From Takifugu bimaculatus (Eukaryota; Chordata; Actinopteri; Tetraodontiformes; Tetraodontidae), in contig CP034995.1 in NCBI GenBank assembly GCA_004026145.2, positions 5,568,513 to 5,632,512 of the forward strand: 64,000 bases of DNA, written 5' to 3'. The notes under the pieces are model-generated. The model was not told where the DNA came from and did no database searches. It saw only the letters and a list, made by a program, of their open reading frames with translations. Below are positions 1 to 13,400 of the stretch, piece after piece. Numbering within the stretch: the stretch's first letter is position 1; each line of letters starts with the position of its first letter. A program made the position numbers and the translations under genes.

Positions 1-449
1 AATTTTCAACTTCAGTCCAACAGGTAAGGACCAAATCAAGGGTGTGATTGTAACTGACTTGGTGAATTTATCCTCTGGAATGAGATAAATTTCAATACTA
101 AGACTGCTTCTATTCTGGGTCAATGAAAATACTGAAATCACCAGTCAAATTTGGTTGTATGCTCCTCCAGATGAAATAACAACAGTAAGACTTTGAAGTG
201 ACCTCTTGTAGCAGCGCTCTGCCTCCCTGAGACCTTCCCTCACGCATCCTGTAGGTTCCTAGATGTCCTGAGCAGAGAAGCATCCTGCTTCCTCTGTGTT
301 TGTGGCTTAGGGAGCTTCCACCCAGTCCTCTCTGAAGGTAACATGATCTGGTTCAGTGGTCCCCATCTGCTCAGGGCAGTCCTATAGCCTGTTCATTGGT
401 TATCTGTATCTTTAACCCACTTCTCATCTGTGTCTCTGCTTTTTTTTAG
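1..449 (+). other. opsin upstream intron, no exon recognised
   Basis: No coding exon is supported here. The stretch ends in a T-rich tract and AG at 448-449, the acceptor of the first visible opsin exon. The opsin N-terminus and first part of TM1 must lie in an exon further upstream, probably outside the window. Confidence 0.5.
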
Positions 450-1929
450 GTTGGTTGTCGTGGTTTGGGAACACTGTCGTCCTTTTTGTCCTTTACAGGC
501 AGAGGTCCACCTTGCAGCCAACAGACTATTTGACCTTTAACCTTGCTGTATCGGATGCAAGCATCTCTGTCTTTGGCTACTCTCGTGGCATCATTGAGAT
601 CTTCAATGTTTTTCAGGACAGTGGCTTTATCATCTCCTCCATTTGGACATGTGAGGTAGGGCCGAGTGTCCCTTGATGGAAAATACCCTGAATCAGGCAA
701 AAAGTTGATGAAAACAGTTGCACATCTTCTTGTTGCTGAAGCGGACAGGTGATCAGAGTGGTGTTATTTGCTCCTTCAGGTGGATGGATTCTTCACGCTG
801 GTCTTTGGTCTGAGCAGCATCAACACCCTGACAGTGATAAGCATCACCAGATACATCAAAGGGTGTCAACCCAGCAGAGGTGACTCGGGGTATGGTGGGG
901 TGTTATCGACATGGCATTGAACAATTGCTGTGTTTCAGCTGGTCACATCAACAGAACCTTCGTTTCCGTCTGCCTGCTGCTCATCTGGATCATGGCTGGG
1001 TTCTGGTCTGGATCTCCGCTGCTTGGCTGGGGGAGCTACACAGGCAGGAAAACTCACAGCCTTGTGTTTTTGTGTGCTTTGACCGACCCCCTTCATAGTC
1101 CCACCCTTCTGCAGATCGTGGCTATGGGACCTGTGAGATTGATTGGTCTAAAGCTGCCTACTCCACTGCGTACCGCTCCTACATCATCTCCATCTTCATC
1201 TTCTGCTACTTCATTCCCGTGTTTATCATGCTCTTCTGCTACATCTCCATCATCAACAGAGTTAAAAGAGGCAACGCTCTGGCAGCAGGAGACCTCACTG
1301 ATCGCCAGAGGAAAATGGAGAGAGACGTGACCATCGTAAGTCTTCAGTGTTCAGTATCAGCTATGCTAATTTGCTAATGCTATCAATCCGGCAATTGATA
1401 AGCTGGTGACAGGTTCATGGTTATGATGGATTGATGTGGATGGTGTCTCCAACAGGTTTCCATAGTGATCTGCACAGCCTTTATTTTGGCGTGGTCTCCC
1501 TACGCTGTGGTCTCCATGTGGTCAGCCTGGGGCTTCCACGTGCCGAACCTGACCAGCATCTTTACCCGCCTATTTGCCAAATCGGCCAGTTTCTACAACC
1601 CTCTCATCTACTTCGGCCTTAGCTCAAAGTTTCGCAAAGACGTAGCCGTGTTGCTACCGTGCACAAAAGATGCCAAAGACACGGTCAAGGTCAAACGCTT
1701 CAAGACGAAGGCCGACACACACAGACGAGCAGCCTCGGGAGCCCGAGCTCGACTTAAAGCTCATCTGAACCAGACAGAGAGGAAATACTCACCTGTGATG
1801 GAGCCTCCTTCAGCACCCAAAGCAGAACATCCACTCTCAACACCACCACATGCTAACCAACAAGTCTTCCACATTGCAATGGCCCCACCCTCTGACGCTG
1901 GCTCCGAGTCCGAATGTGAGCGACTTTGA
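450..1929 (+). CDS. opsin of the Opn5/neuropsin-like group (5' partial)
   Basis: Retinal-binding seven-transmembrane receptor. Five exons join in frame: 450-655, 780-879, 939-1043, 1115-1335, 1456-1929 (stop TGA 1927-1929); the N-terminal exon is missing. Visible marks are the TM1 asparagine (WFGNTVV), the first disulfide cysteine in WTCEVDG, TRY in place of E/DRY at the end of TM3, the second cysteine in GYGTCEIDW, the retinal Schiff-base lysine in FAKSASFYN, and NPLIY of the NPxxY motif. The cytoplasmic tail is long and rich in Lys, Arg and Ser. The FAKS..YNP.IYF..S.KFRKDV pattern suggests the Opn5-Opn9 group (neuropsin and teleost novel opsins) rather than rod, cone or VA opsins, but I cannot assign the paralog. 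The third intron uses a GC donor (1044-1045). A candidate AATAAA lies near 2022. Confidence 0.85.
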
Positions 1930-4463
1930 TGGCCCAGATGAACGTCAATGTCAAGAGTAGAATGCAACTTGCTGCTTAGCAAATAGTTCCTGCTTTTCTT
2001 TTTCACGAAGTTGAAAATTACAATAAATTACACTAACATACCAACGGCCCCTCAGAAAGGTCTCTGGAGGTACTGGAATCACGAACTCCCCAACAATGGC
2101 AGAAGAGAAGAGAGGAAAACCCCCTCCACCCACCAACCCACACACATGGGTGCATATATCTTGTTTTTCTGTGGTGGAGCTTTACGGTGACGTCCAGAGG
2201 CCACCATATGGTAACAACATGCTAATTCTTTACTCTTTTAGAGGGGACCTGGGTCCTCTTGGTCCAATCTATTGTGGCAGTCGATGAATGAAGTGAAAAT
2301 ACCTTCAATAAAAGACTTAAAAACACTGTATCTTCCTACTGACATTACAGGAGTTTAACCTCCAGAGCAGAAAGCTCCTCCGTGGGTCCTTGAAGGCGGT
2401 CGAGCCTTGCTGTGTCATCCTGGGCAAACTCATAAGCTATCAGCCTGCAGAGGGTGCTCAGTCTGAGAATTTGACTGTAACTGATAAAAACCTTAAAGAG
2501 ATTGTCCTGGAGGTGGATTTTCATCAGCAGAGAGAAGGCCAGAGTGAAAAAGAAGAAGTCTTGATAAATTTGACTATCGGAGATGAGAGTCTATGAGGCC
2601 GACGGTAGCAAACAGTCCCCGATTTTAATACATTTGTTTAGAGATTTCATAGATGTGGAGCAGAAGAGAGAGTTACAGGTGAGAGCAAGAATGAGGTTTA
2701 CCTGAGTCTCTGATGGGCATTCAGAGGAACCAGCAGACACAAACACAATATTGAGAAAAACTAAAAACACTAAAGACCAAGGAACCAAGTGGAACAAGCG
2801 GGGACTGGAAGTGGTATTAATCAAATGGACACTCTTTATGGTAACGACCAGCGAGTAAAAGGAGGGACAGTTGCCAGTCGACTCAACCACCTAGATGTCA
2901 GCATAATTTGATAAATTGATGTTTTTGCAGTTACTTTTTTTCTAAACTATTGTGGCACACAGGATAGCTACCATCTAAGAAGCAAATGATAGATCCATAG
3001 AGCTCAAAATCCTTTTGGGGATTTAAGGTGGGTTGTTTGTTGACCAGCAAAAGATGGATTGATGGTCCTGAGCTTCGGTGGACTCCAGAGGAAGAGTGGC
3101 CAGTTTTCACTTAATCCACTGCCAATCCCTGGCATCATTAGTGCCCCCTAACATGAGGCTGTAGAAGTGTTGGCTTCCCTTATGCTTCTTCGCCAGCGAT
3201 CGTATGGCACAAGAAACACATTACAGAGATATAGCTGTTGATGGCTCATTATATAAAATATGAAAGCTAAACTATGAAAATTTAGTTCATATAGTATTCG
3301 TATTTGAACATTTAATAGTGACATAAAGCCCCGCCCTCATCTGAGGCCCAGTCAAACCTGGCCTCTGGATGTAGGCGGTGCAGCACTGTGTCCGTTTTGT
3401 AGTCTCTTCTCAGTATTTTAATGGTAAAAGTGAAAATTAAAAGATAATAAAAAAACGGCAAAGTTAAATTGATAATGAGTATAAAAATCACTGGAAAAAT
3501 ACCATTTATTTTTTCATTTTATTTATTTTCTTTCCATGACCTGCCTCTTCTGAATGCACATGTAGGTCACGATAAGGTTGAGGCGTGTTGAATCCTCAAC
3601 ACGTTACTATGTCTTCCAGGGCTAGTGGATGTGGGCAAGACCTGGCAGCTTGGCACTGTAAGGTCTTGATGTTCTGACTGGCCCTGAGCACAAACACCTG
3701 ACTCACTCATCCATCCCACTTGGTTGAAAAGACCACTTCAAATTCCAGGAGGTTGTGATCTTTGGACAGTGGAGATCCCCGCTGAACTGTTACTATGACT
3801 GTGGGACAAACCACTGAATGTTATGTTAATGAATCAAAAAAATAAAAAAATTTAAAACAATCTTCATTTTCAGCATGAGCTTTCTAACAACCCTGTTAGT
3901 ACAGCACTGATGTTACAATGTCAACCTTGTTGAACAGAGACACCATGATTGTTAACATGTTAATTGAGTTATTTTAGCCCTAAAACAGACTGATCAAACT
4001 CTAAAACCATATTAAATTATCCTGTCATTAAGGACCCCAGCACTACCTACAACTGTAGTGGTTATGTCATGGCTGCCTCAGACCCAGGGCATGATGGGTA
4101 ACTGATCACATGGTTACAGAGGATGACAGAGCCTGCTGGTGATGTGAACTTTATTCACCCAATAACAAACAAGATCAACAAAAATACATCCCATCATAAT
4201 TACAGGGACTGACCACATAAACAGCCCCACTCCTCTTTCATATTGGCTGGTCTGGACTCCAATCAAAGTGTTAAACACAGTCGCCTTTTTTGTTGGATTT
4301 TTGCACTCATTTTCATGGTAACAGACATCCATTTTCAGTTCTGTGTGTGCCTAAAGTCTCAGTTCAGAAGAGCTAAATTTAGGTTTTAATGAACATTTGA
4401 ACTTTTTTGTTTTTTTTAACCAAGATGAAATTTAGCGGCTCTTGGGCTCAAGCTAACTATGTG
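1930..4463. other. intergenic region between convergent opsin and ALG13-like genes
   Basis: AT-rich, with poly(A) signals near 2022 and 2305 for the opsin. On the minus strand AATAAA (plus TTTATT near 4151) could end the ALG13-like transcript. Apart from the possible exon at 2351-2596 I see no convincing gene. Confidence 0.5.
2351..2596 (+). other. possible terminal coding exon of unknown gene
   Basis: An acceptor-like ACATTACAG ends at 2350 and is followed by 81 open codons to a TGA at 2594-2596, rich in Glu, Leu and Val. I recognise no domain. It could be a 3' exon of an unidentified gene, an alternative opsin terminus, or a chance open frame; no upstream partner exon was found. Confidence 0.2.
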
Positions 4464-7400
4464 CTAAATGGTTGGAGGAATATAGTGTGTAGTTGTATGG
4501 TGGGGGGACGGGGTGGTGAAATACCCAACAATGTGGGTGGGGTTGGGGGTAGGGCAGTAAAGTCTTGGAGCTTGGCTTCCTGCTGGTAATGTCCCCCAGT
4601 GTGCAGAGGGTGGGACACAGGCATAATAGGAGGGATGATGAGAGAGGTGGGGAGAATGAATAGTGTGTGAAGGTAGGGGAGGGGCAGCAGACAAGTAGGT
4701 GGGAGGGAGTGGCGTTTCATATGGCAAATGCAAAAGTTGTGGAGGTGCCAGAGAATCCTGGTACAGAACAGAGGAGCCTGGGTTAGTTGGGCTGATGAGG
4801 GGGCCTTCCATGGAAGGGGTGGGGCCTGATGAGAGGAAGAACATCAGTTGATGTTTGTTCTGGTCTGATCCATCATTTAATATAGGAGAACCATACTGAC
4901 CACTGGCACCAGGTCCATCTGTCTGCGCATCCATGCTTCTGGTAGATTCTGGGTAGGGAGATGTAGGCGGGTGGGGTCCTCGAGCTGTTTCAGTGTATAA
5001 AGGTGGAGCAACTGGGAGAACAGAACCAGGTCAATGGTTCTAATTCCTGTGTGTTCGCAATGAAGAATTGTTGCATAGTGTACTAACAGAAATATGATAA
5101 AGCTGATTTTCTAAAGCTTTTCCAAGGAATTCAAGCACCTGTGCAAAGCTGTGAGGTAGCCACCAACACGAGAGGGTGCATTACCGTGAGAGGGCGACTC
5201 CTGGCTCAGGCAGGGCACGTAGTGCTGGAAGGGGCCCTCTGCTGAGTTGGTAGCATATGCCTGCTGCTGCCAGTAGCTCTGGTGGTACCACTGGGAAGGA
5301 GGGACAGACAGATGGACAGAGATGTGAGTCACTGCACATTTGTAAGAAAATAATTCTAAGAGAAATCTCTTACTTGAACTCCTAAATTGAAATAATACTG
5401 GAGAACTCTGCAGTCTGTCAAGACGTAGAGCACACACACAGACAGACAAGCACACACATTAGGCAGTTAAAGTAACCAATGACCGTTGAGCGATTGTGGC
5501 TCCAAGTCACCATATCTGGCATCAAACCACACCTGGACCACATCTGAAACCACCCTCTTGTTCTATTTCCTGCTCCCTACATAGTAAACAGGGCGAGTAA
5601 ACTACTAGTGACCTCCCTGATTAACCAAAAACTGTGGTACTCGTATCAATACCGCCAGATCTATGTCAGCACTGTTCAAGTTAATGTTTTATAGTTGAAC
5701 AAATAAATTAACTGGTTGCTTGTTGATGTTCTATTGTGTCATTAATAGTTAATTTGTTATGCAATAATTAGCTTTGTGTCTAGCTTCTCGTGTGCGACCG
5801 TAATGTTCGATGGGATATATTTCTTTGAGGCGGGATATATTTGGTTTGAGGCGCATCAGTTGTGCACTATTTTTCTAAAGTTCATTATAGGAAAAAGTGT
5901 ACCAAGTAGGGTGGTGCAATGATCCTCATTTAACATTCAGGCACCCTCATTAGTGCAGTACAGGTAACAGAGGTGGTTTTGGACACAGGCAAGAACTTGC
6001 AGATCATTGAGGGTGCAGATATAAGACTGATTGGTGAGTTAGAGATAAGATGGACAAATAAGACAAGTGGACCTCTGGGCAAATCACTTCCATTAGGGTC
6101 GTAGGAGTAAGGAGGCGGAGCCACCACTGAACACAGAGCTTCTCCCAACTCATTAACCAACCAGGGTGAAGCAGCTGGGATCATCATGGCAACTGGGGGG
6201 GGGGGAGAAATAATATTCATTCTAGCAGCACAAGTGAGAGAGTGTGGGGGGCGGGGGGAGACACACCGGACCTGGTCGTGACTGTGTGTGTGTGCTTGCT
6301 GGCAGGTGAGCTGCAGTCACTCGTGATGAAGGTGAGGAGGGGGAGGATGAAGAGGAGGAAGGTGAGGAGCAGATGACAGCAAGTGGTTTGACCTGAAACA
6401 GTCATGATGTCAGGTGTTGGTAGATGATTTGAAGCACTCGTATTGTGAAACTCATTATTACCTGCTGAGTGTAGCAGTAATTCAGCCCTGGTCTTGCTGG
6501 GGAGTCTGTGGTTTCTCCTTCCTGCTCATCCTTTCACAATAAGAAGAAAATGACTACAGGTCAGAATGACTGTAAGGAGACAGCTTGATCTTGTCTGATT
6601 TCCCATCACAAGTTCATCTGGCAGCTACAATCATATTTTTCCCTAAACAGTCATAGCAAAACTAAACGAACTGACCTGATGGTCAATCTCATTAAAGGAA
6701 GCAGAGATTAACAGATATACATACAGTATGTACACATATACATTAATATACACTGCTCAAAAAAGAAAAAGAAAAAAAGGAACACTTTGAAAATACATCA
6801 GATCTCAATATGAAAAGGGTAGGGCAATGTCTTAGGAATGAAAGGATGGCAGATCTTTTAATGGAATTAAAAGTTTTCAGCCTCTAGAGGGCTTATTTGT
6901 ATACACAGTCAAAAAAAATCAGAGTAAAATACTGTAATGTTGCGGCAGGCTAGTTAATTTTTCCAAAATTCAATTTCTGCAACTCAAAATGCTTGTCAAT
7001 ATCTTGTGTGGCCCCCATGTGCTTGTATGCAAGTTCGACAACCTCGTGGCAACCTCCTGAGAAAACGGATGGTGCCTTGTGGCATGTCTTCCCAGATCTG
7101 TGTAAGGGCATCCCTGAGCAGGAACCTGGCGGTGCCTAATGGACAGAACATAATGTTCCAGAGGTATTCTATCGGGTTTAAACTCAGGTGATCATGAAGG
7201 CTACACAATTGTATCAATTCCTTCATCCTCCAGGTACTGCCTTTCAATCATCAGGAGGAGCCCAGGACCTACTGCATCATTGTATGGTCTGACAGTGGGT
7301 TGAACGATTTCATCCCAATACCTAATGGCACTCAGACTGCAATTTTCTAGCCAGTAGAGGTCTGTGCATCCCTCCGTGGATATGCCCCAAGAACCACCAC

Positions 7401-10400
7401 CAAACCTGAATGATGTTGCAGGCAGCATAGCGTTCTCCTTGTCTTCTCCAGACTCATGTCTATCACAGGTGCTCAGGGTGAACCTGCTCTCATCTGTGAA
7501 AAGAACAGGGCACCAGTGGCGAACTTGCCAATTCTGATGTTCTCTAGTAAATGTTAGTCGAGCTCCACAGTGCTGGGCAGTGAGCACAGGGCCCACTGCA
7601 GGATGTTGGTCCCTGAGGCCACCCTCATGAAGTCTGTTTCTGAGAGACGGTCACACTAGTGGCCTGCTGGAAACCATTCTGTAGGACATGATCAGTGCTC
7701 AACCTGTTCCGCCTTGCACAAAGGAGCAGGTATCGGTCCTGCTGATGGGTTGAGGACCTTCTACGGCCCTGTCCAGCTCTCCTAGAGTGACTGCTTGTCT
7801 CTTAAAATCTAGTCTCTTCTGGAGATTGTGCTGGGAAACACTTTAAAATTTTCTTGCCATGGCACGTGTGGATGTGCCATCCTGGAGGAGTTGGACAACC
7901 TGTGCAAATTCTGAAGGTTTAAGGAATCACCTCATACTGCCAGTAGTGAAAATGACTCAAGCCAATACCAGCACTAGTGAAAAACCAGCCAAAAAAGATA
8001 TAGAGGGAGAAACTTAAAATTACCTCCACGTAAAACCAGTCCTGTTTTGGGGGTTTTCTCATTGTTGCCACTCTAGTGCACCTGTTAATTCCATCAACAC
8101 CAATACAGCTGAAAACACCCTCTGCTACTTTACCATTTCATTAACAGTCAGGTTCAACTGATCTCATGCTATGCAAAATAGAAAAAGTGTGACTGACACA
8201 CACACACACACACACACACACGAGACTAGTTTTTGATGCTTGAATTTTAGGCTTTAGAAAACCTCCTCCTTTACCAAATAAAAATAAATACATTTTTTAA
8301 AAAAAATTAAAATTAAAAAAAAAAAAAAAAAATCAGGAGAAAATGAGACATTGGCTAGCAGTCTCAACTAACTGGTTTGAGTTGGAGGTCAGGTTTTACC
8401 TGATTGGCAGTTGGATCAGCAGAACTGTAAACACCTGAGGTTGAGTGGGTCTGATCTGCAACAGATCACACGTCATTCACTTCCTATCTGCTGCTCAAGA
8501 GTCAGACATTTGTCACTTGACTTCACTAACCTTGACTCGCATAGATGTAGTCTGTGAACTCAGCTAACAAACAGGAAGCAAAAACAAATAAGGACTTAAA
8601 GACTTTACTTTGTCCCAGGTGACGGACCAAAGATCAGTCCTGTAGCCAGCCACCAGCATGCTGTGGGAACTTTCATCCTTAAAGACTCAGATCAATTATA
8701 TGAAGATACAAAGGTTAGCTTATAATTTTTCACTTCCTTTGCAATGTAGCACAATAAAGGGTAAAACCATTTAATTGTGCAGCTACAGAGACTGATTTAA
8801 TGACCAAGATGATGTTTAAAAAATACAATATTAAATATATATAAATACAATATTTTCAATTTCAAGAGATCAGGAGAAAGATGATCACAAAGATTTACTA
8901 AATCTTACCGTGATCCTCCACAGTGCAGTTCTCCAGCTCCTCCTCTGATGAACACACAGGTGTATTTCCAGGTGGCAGTGAGGATGGGAGGGGTCCAGGG
9001 CCTCTCTGAACCTGGTATGTGGAGCTGGAGGTTCCAGGTGGAGCTCGCATGGTGGGGGATGGAGGCACTGCTGGACTCTAAAAATGAACATCAATCAGTA
9101 AGTTACTGACTCATAGGTTCCTATAGCTCATTTCCTTTTCTCACCGTCAAAGAGGAAAAGACAGCATCGCCACCATCATCGAGCTGGTAGTAGGCCATGG
9201 CTGGGTCCAGGTCTCCAGGCTCCCCCACAGGGAAGCTAAACTGACACTCTTTATTCAGAGCTGCCAGCTGGCGACGACTGCGCCTTGACAAACCATAGTA
9301 CTATCGTTAGACCTGAGCCGAAGGACCTGTGGCTTATTCATGTCAAAACTCAGGAGTAATTTTCACCCTTAGTTGTCATTACACCCTGCTCCTGTGGGGG
9401 CAGCTGCTGAACTTTATTCATTAAAATGGCTGCAGCCCAAAGCATTTTAAATTCAGATTCACATTGGAGAAAGCTGCAGTCGTCACACCTTTGCGACCTT
9501 CCTCCTGAATCCCAGTTTAGATCAGCTAATCTTTTCACACCTTCAATGATTATTCATTGAATCCATATTTAAAGAGAACAACAAACTTATCCAAATTCTT
9601 GGCCACAATCTCTGACAAATGATTGTTCGTGGTTACCGCGACCTGAAGGTGTAGTTGTCGTAGTCCTGGCAATACCGTCTTCCAGGGTTGTAATAGGTCA
9701 GCTGGGGACCAATCAGATGACGGTTCAGAAAGCGAGCAGAGCTTCTGACCAGAATCCATCAAACAAATAAATATACACAGGCCGTCAGTCCAAATGTTCA
9801 GAGGTGTGTTAGTCATACAAACACATGAAACACAGATCAAACCTCACCTGGCTGCTCCGTAGCGAGGTCTGGCTGTTGGGGGAGCTTGGCGGTGAGGGGA
9901 AACGTAAGGGTCATAAGATATGGCCGCTGGTGTTGGGGGAGGGGGTGGACGAGGAGCTGCTGCTTGAAAACGAGGTGGCAGCCCAGAGGTTGCCGGAGTC
10001 CCATAGGAGCTCGGTGGTGCAATCAGGAGCTCCGCCCCCTTCACACCACTGCTACCACGTGACTTTCTGAAGTAACGATGCCGGTGACGCTGACCTCTGG
10101 AATCCAAATCTGACAAAAATAAATAAATACAGTCACTCAGTCCAGAGGAGCTAGCAGTCAGTCAATCACAAAACATATGTACCAAGTTCTCCTTTTCGAG
10201 CAGGAGCAGCAATGTTCCAGGCAGGAACTGGATTGACGGGTTTAAGATCTGTCAGAGGAACCAAGTGCCTGATACACAGAGGGTTCAAGTTAGAACATTT
10301 CAGTTTCATCTCACCTGTCAGGTGATCAATAAGAGCCCTCCCACTGATGTCATGTGAAATGGTTGTTCCAGACTCTGCAAGAACTGACATTTGTTGATGA

Positions 10401-13400
10401 GAAACAGAACATTGGTTATGACCAGGACATTTCATACACAGGAAACTCAAGTGGTGACCTCCTGTCCCAGGCCCCTCCCCCTGCAAGACACATCATGCTC
10501 TTTGGCCACAGATGAATGTGCCGTGTTTGTTGCTCCACAAAACCATCAATTACTGTTCAATCTTCCACATTGTCTATGCCCACTGAATTTCTGACCACTC
10601 ACTCAATTGGTCTTAGACACCAGCAGACGAAAAAGATCTGCTGGTTCTTCCAAAGAAAGGATTGTCTGGTTTCTTGCAGAGTGTAGGACAGCATGAAAGT
10701 GTGTGTTACTTCTCTCCAAGCTCCTCAATGAAGACGGTGACGGCTGACGTTTGTGCTCCTACTTCCTGGATGAAGGCATTGTAGTACTTCCCTTTTGGCT
10801 CCAGGCGTACCTGAAAACACATCTTTTCTAAGTTCCCAAATAAAAAGGATCCAAGTTCAGAGCATTCATCATTCCTCTGAATCATTTCTGGAAAATACTT
10901 TTGGTCCAGGCAGTCTCCTGGGATGACTCGGCACCACAGCAATAATCACAAATGTTCAGTCAGAAAATGATGATGATGTCCAGTTACAGTGCCCCCTGCA
11001 GCCACTTAGAGACAAAAACTTGTGAAGCCTGAAGTTGAATATTGACCAAGAACCATGAAATAATAAAAATGAAGATCAGCAGTTTGCCATGGAGACAATT
11101 CTGATGTTGTCCAGGAGTCCAGCCTCAAAGTGGGTGTGGTTGCTGCCAGCTGATTGGTCCGAGGATCTGAGGAATCTTTTCGGTGCATTGCTGGATATAA
11201 ATCCAGGCGGGAGAAACTTTTTAATTAAATATTCACATTCCAATAGGTGAATGAACTGATCGGAGACCATGTGCCCATAAGGGTCCGGGATAGAACCAAT
11301 GACCTAACTGGAACTGAAACTCCAGCCCAACCACACCTACAGGCGTGCATACAGCTAAAGCTAGGCTGCTGTGTGTTCAAACCTGGTCAAGTATGTGATC
11401 AACAGCATCAACTAAAGGAAAGCTGAAATCACCATCAGGAGAGGTCGAAATCAACGTGAACACCAGACACCAACTAATTCACGTCTCATGGCAGCAGCAG
11501 ACCAAACACATGGCTGCAGGAACCACAGGGTTTCTGACTGAACTCCCAATTGCCAAGCCAAAACTGAAAAGCTGGGACTGGTAGTAGAAGCTATATGTTG
11601 AAATATCCAGGTCATTGCCAAGGTGCCCTTCAGAAGGGTACTAATCCAGTCAACAGCAAATCCCTCAGCCTGACAGATCTGTCAGTGACATCATGTGTTC
11701 CTCCTCTATGGAGACTAAGGTTGTCAATCAATAACTAGTCTAAGGAGCCATTAAACATTCAACTCTACTTTTATGCTCCCTAAACTAGAAGAATCTCAGA
11801 CCCAACAGGAAGATTTGTGGGGCAACAACAGCATACGACAATGACAATACATCGCAGCTGAGACATGAGACGTATGCGACGGTGCTGGCTGGCTCGGCGG
11901 TGTTACCTGACACTTGTCTCCCAGGAAGTATTGCCTCCCTGCAAACACCATGTACTCCGCCTTCTGCATCTCTGTCAGCACAGGACACGCCTCATGTGTA
12001 GTGATGTCAATGATGATCTCACACTCAGGACTTTTGACATTTCCATAGTTGATGCAATCAGTTGTTCAAGTGACAGTTTACCTTTACAGTTGTCCTGCCA
12101 CACATCGAACTCCAAGTTCCTGTAAACATCTCTGTCCAGAGACTTCATCACCTTGTAAGGTAGGGAGAGTCTGGAGAGGGGCGGGGCTTCTGAAGGAGGC
12201 TGTGCAATGAAAGCCACAGAATTCATCAGGTACTTAAATTTAGAGCAGAATCAGGAAATAAAGAAGTTGCTTCATCAGGTAACACAGAGCACCCTCGATC
12301 TTGCACACACTAGCTGTCACATGACTCACCTTTGCATCATCGCTCACAGATAATTTCTCCTCAGAAGCTCCACCCACCTCTGACTCCTCCCTGCTGGTGA
12401 AAGAGCTAGGGTTAGTTTTTTTGGACTATTTAAAAAAGGTCCCGTATTATGTAACATTTAAGAGAACTAATATTTCTCCGAGGCCCCCATAAGTGCATTT
12501 TAAGTCTGTGCAGGAAAACTATCCCCATCTTCCAGATCAGGGAAATTTTTGGATCAACACATGTTGAATACAGTGTTGCGTGACCTCCGACAACTGTGTG
12601 AAACAGATGAAAATCAGCATAATATGGGACATTTATCACACATAATTTTTAGTTAGTCATGAAAAAGTGCATTTTTCATTACTGCAGCAACACAGGAAGA
12701 AAACACCCGCTGAGCTGGATATGCAAGATCACATTGTGCATTTTAACATCGCAATCCAAGAGGTGATCTTGGTGATGAGCAATGAAAACATTCGTGGGTG
12801 TAGAGTATGTGTACCTTTGATTCCTGTCCTCTGGAGTGTCATAGCCAACATCAATATCACTACACACGGACAGGCTGTTTCTGTAGCGACGCCCTCCGAC
12901 TCTAAAAGCCTCCATTGCCTGGCAGAGCTCCACCTCCGCCAAACCAAACACTTTGGTATACAGCAGCTCATAGAGGAGAGCTATAAACAAACATTGAACT
13001 TAGCTTGGTCCACAGAACAACCCTCCTGCACATGTCCAGACTCCAGTGACGAGAAGTCAAGTTTCAGTTATGACTCAGGTGATTCACAGCTGCTACATAT
13101 GTTTTTCATCCAACCAGTCCTACAAGGGCTGTTATCCAGGCAACTTTTCTGTTCTACCCAGTTTTTACAAAGGAAACTGGGATCCCAGGTGAAAGCAGGC
13201 AGGATTGCAGGCTCTGTAGGACTGGGTTGATGACCACTGGTTTATGTTACTCAGGTGATGCATGTTAGCAGTCATCAATGGTTGTGAAAACATCTCAGAA
13301 GGTTGCACTCACACTGACAGTGGGCAGCAGACATGGGGTAGCTCTTCGGGTAAACTATATCATAATGTCCATTAATGGAGCAACACAGCGTTACCTAAGC

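Noticed and set aside
446..700. Minus-strand open frame opposite the first opsin exon
   Set aside because: Shadow of the opsin coding strand, with no splice or family support.
12667..13230. 187-codon plus-strand frame
   Set aside because: Antisense to ALG13-like exon 7 and flanking introns; no recognisable domain.
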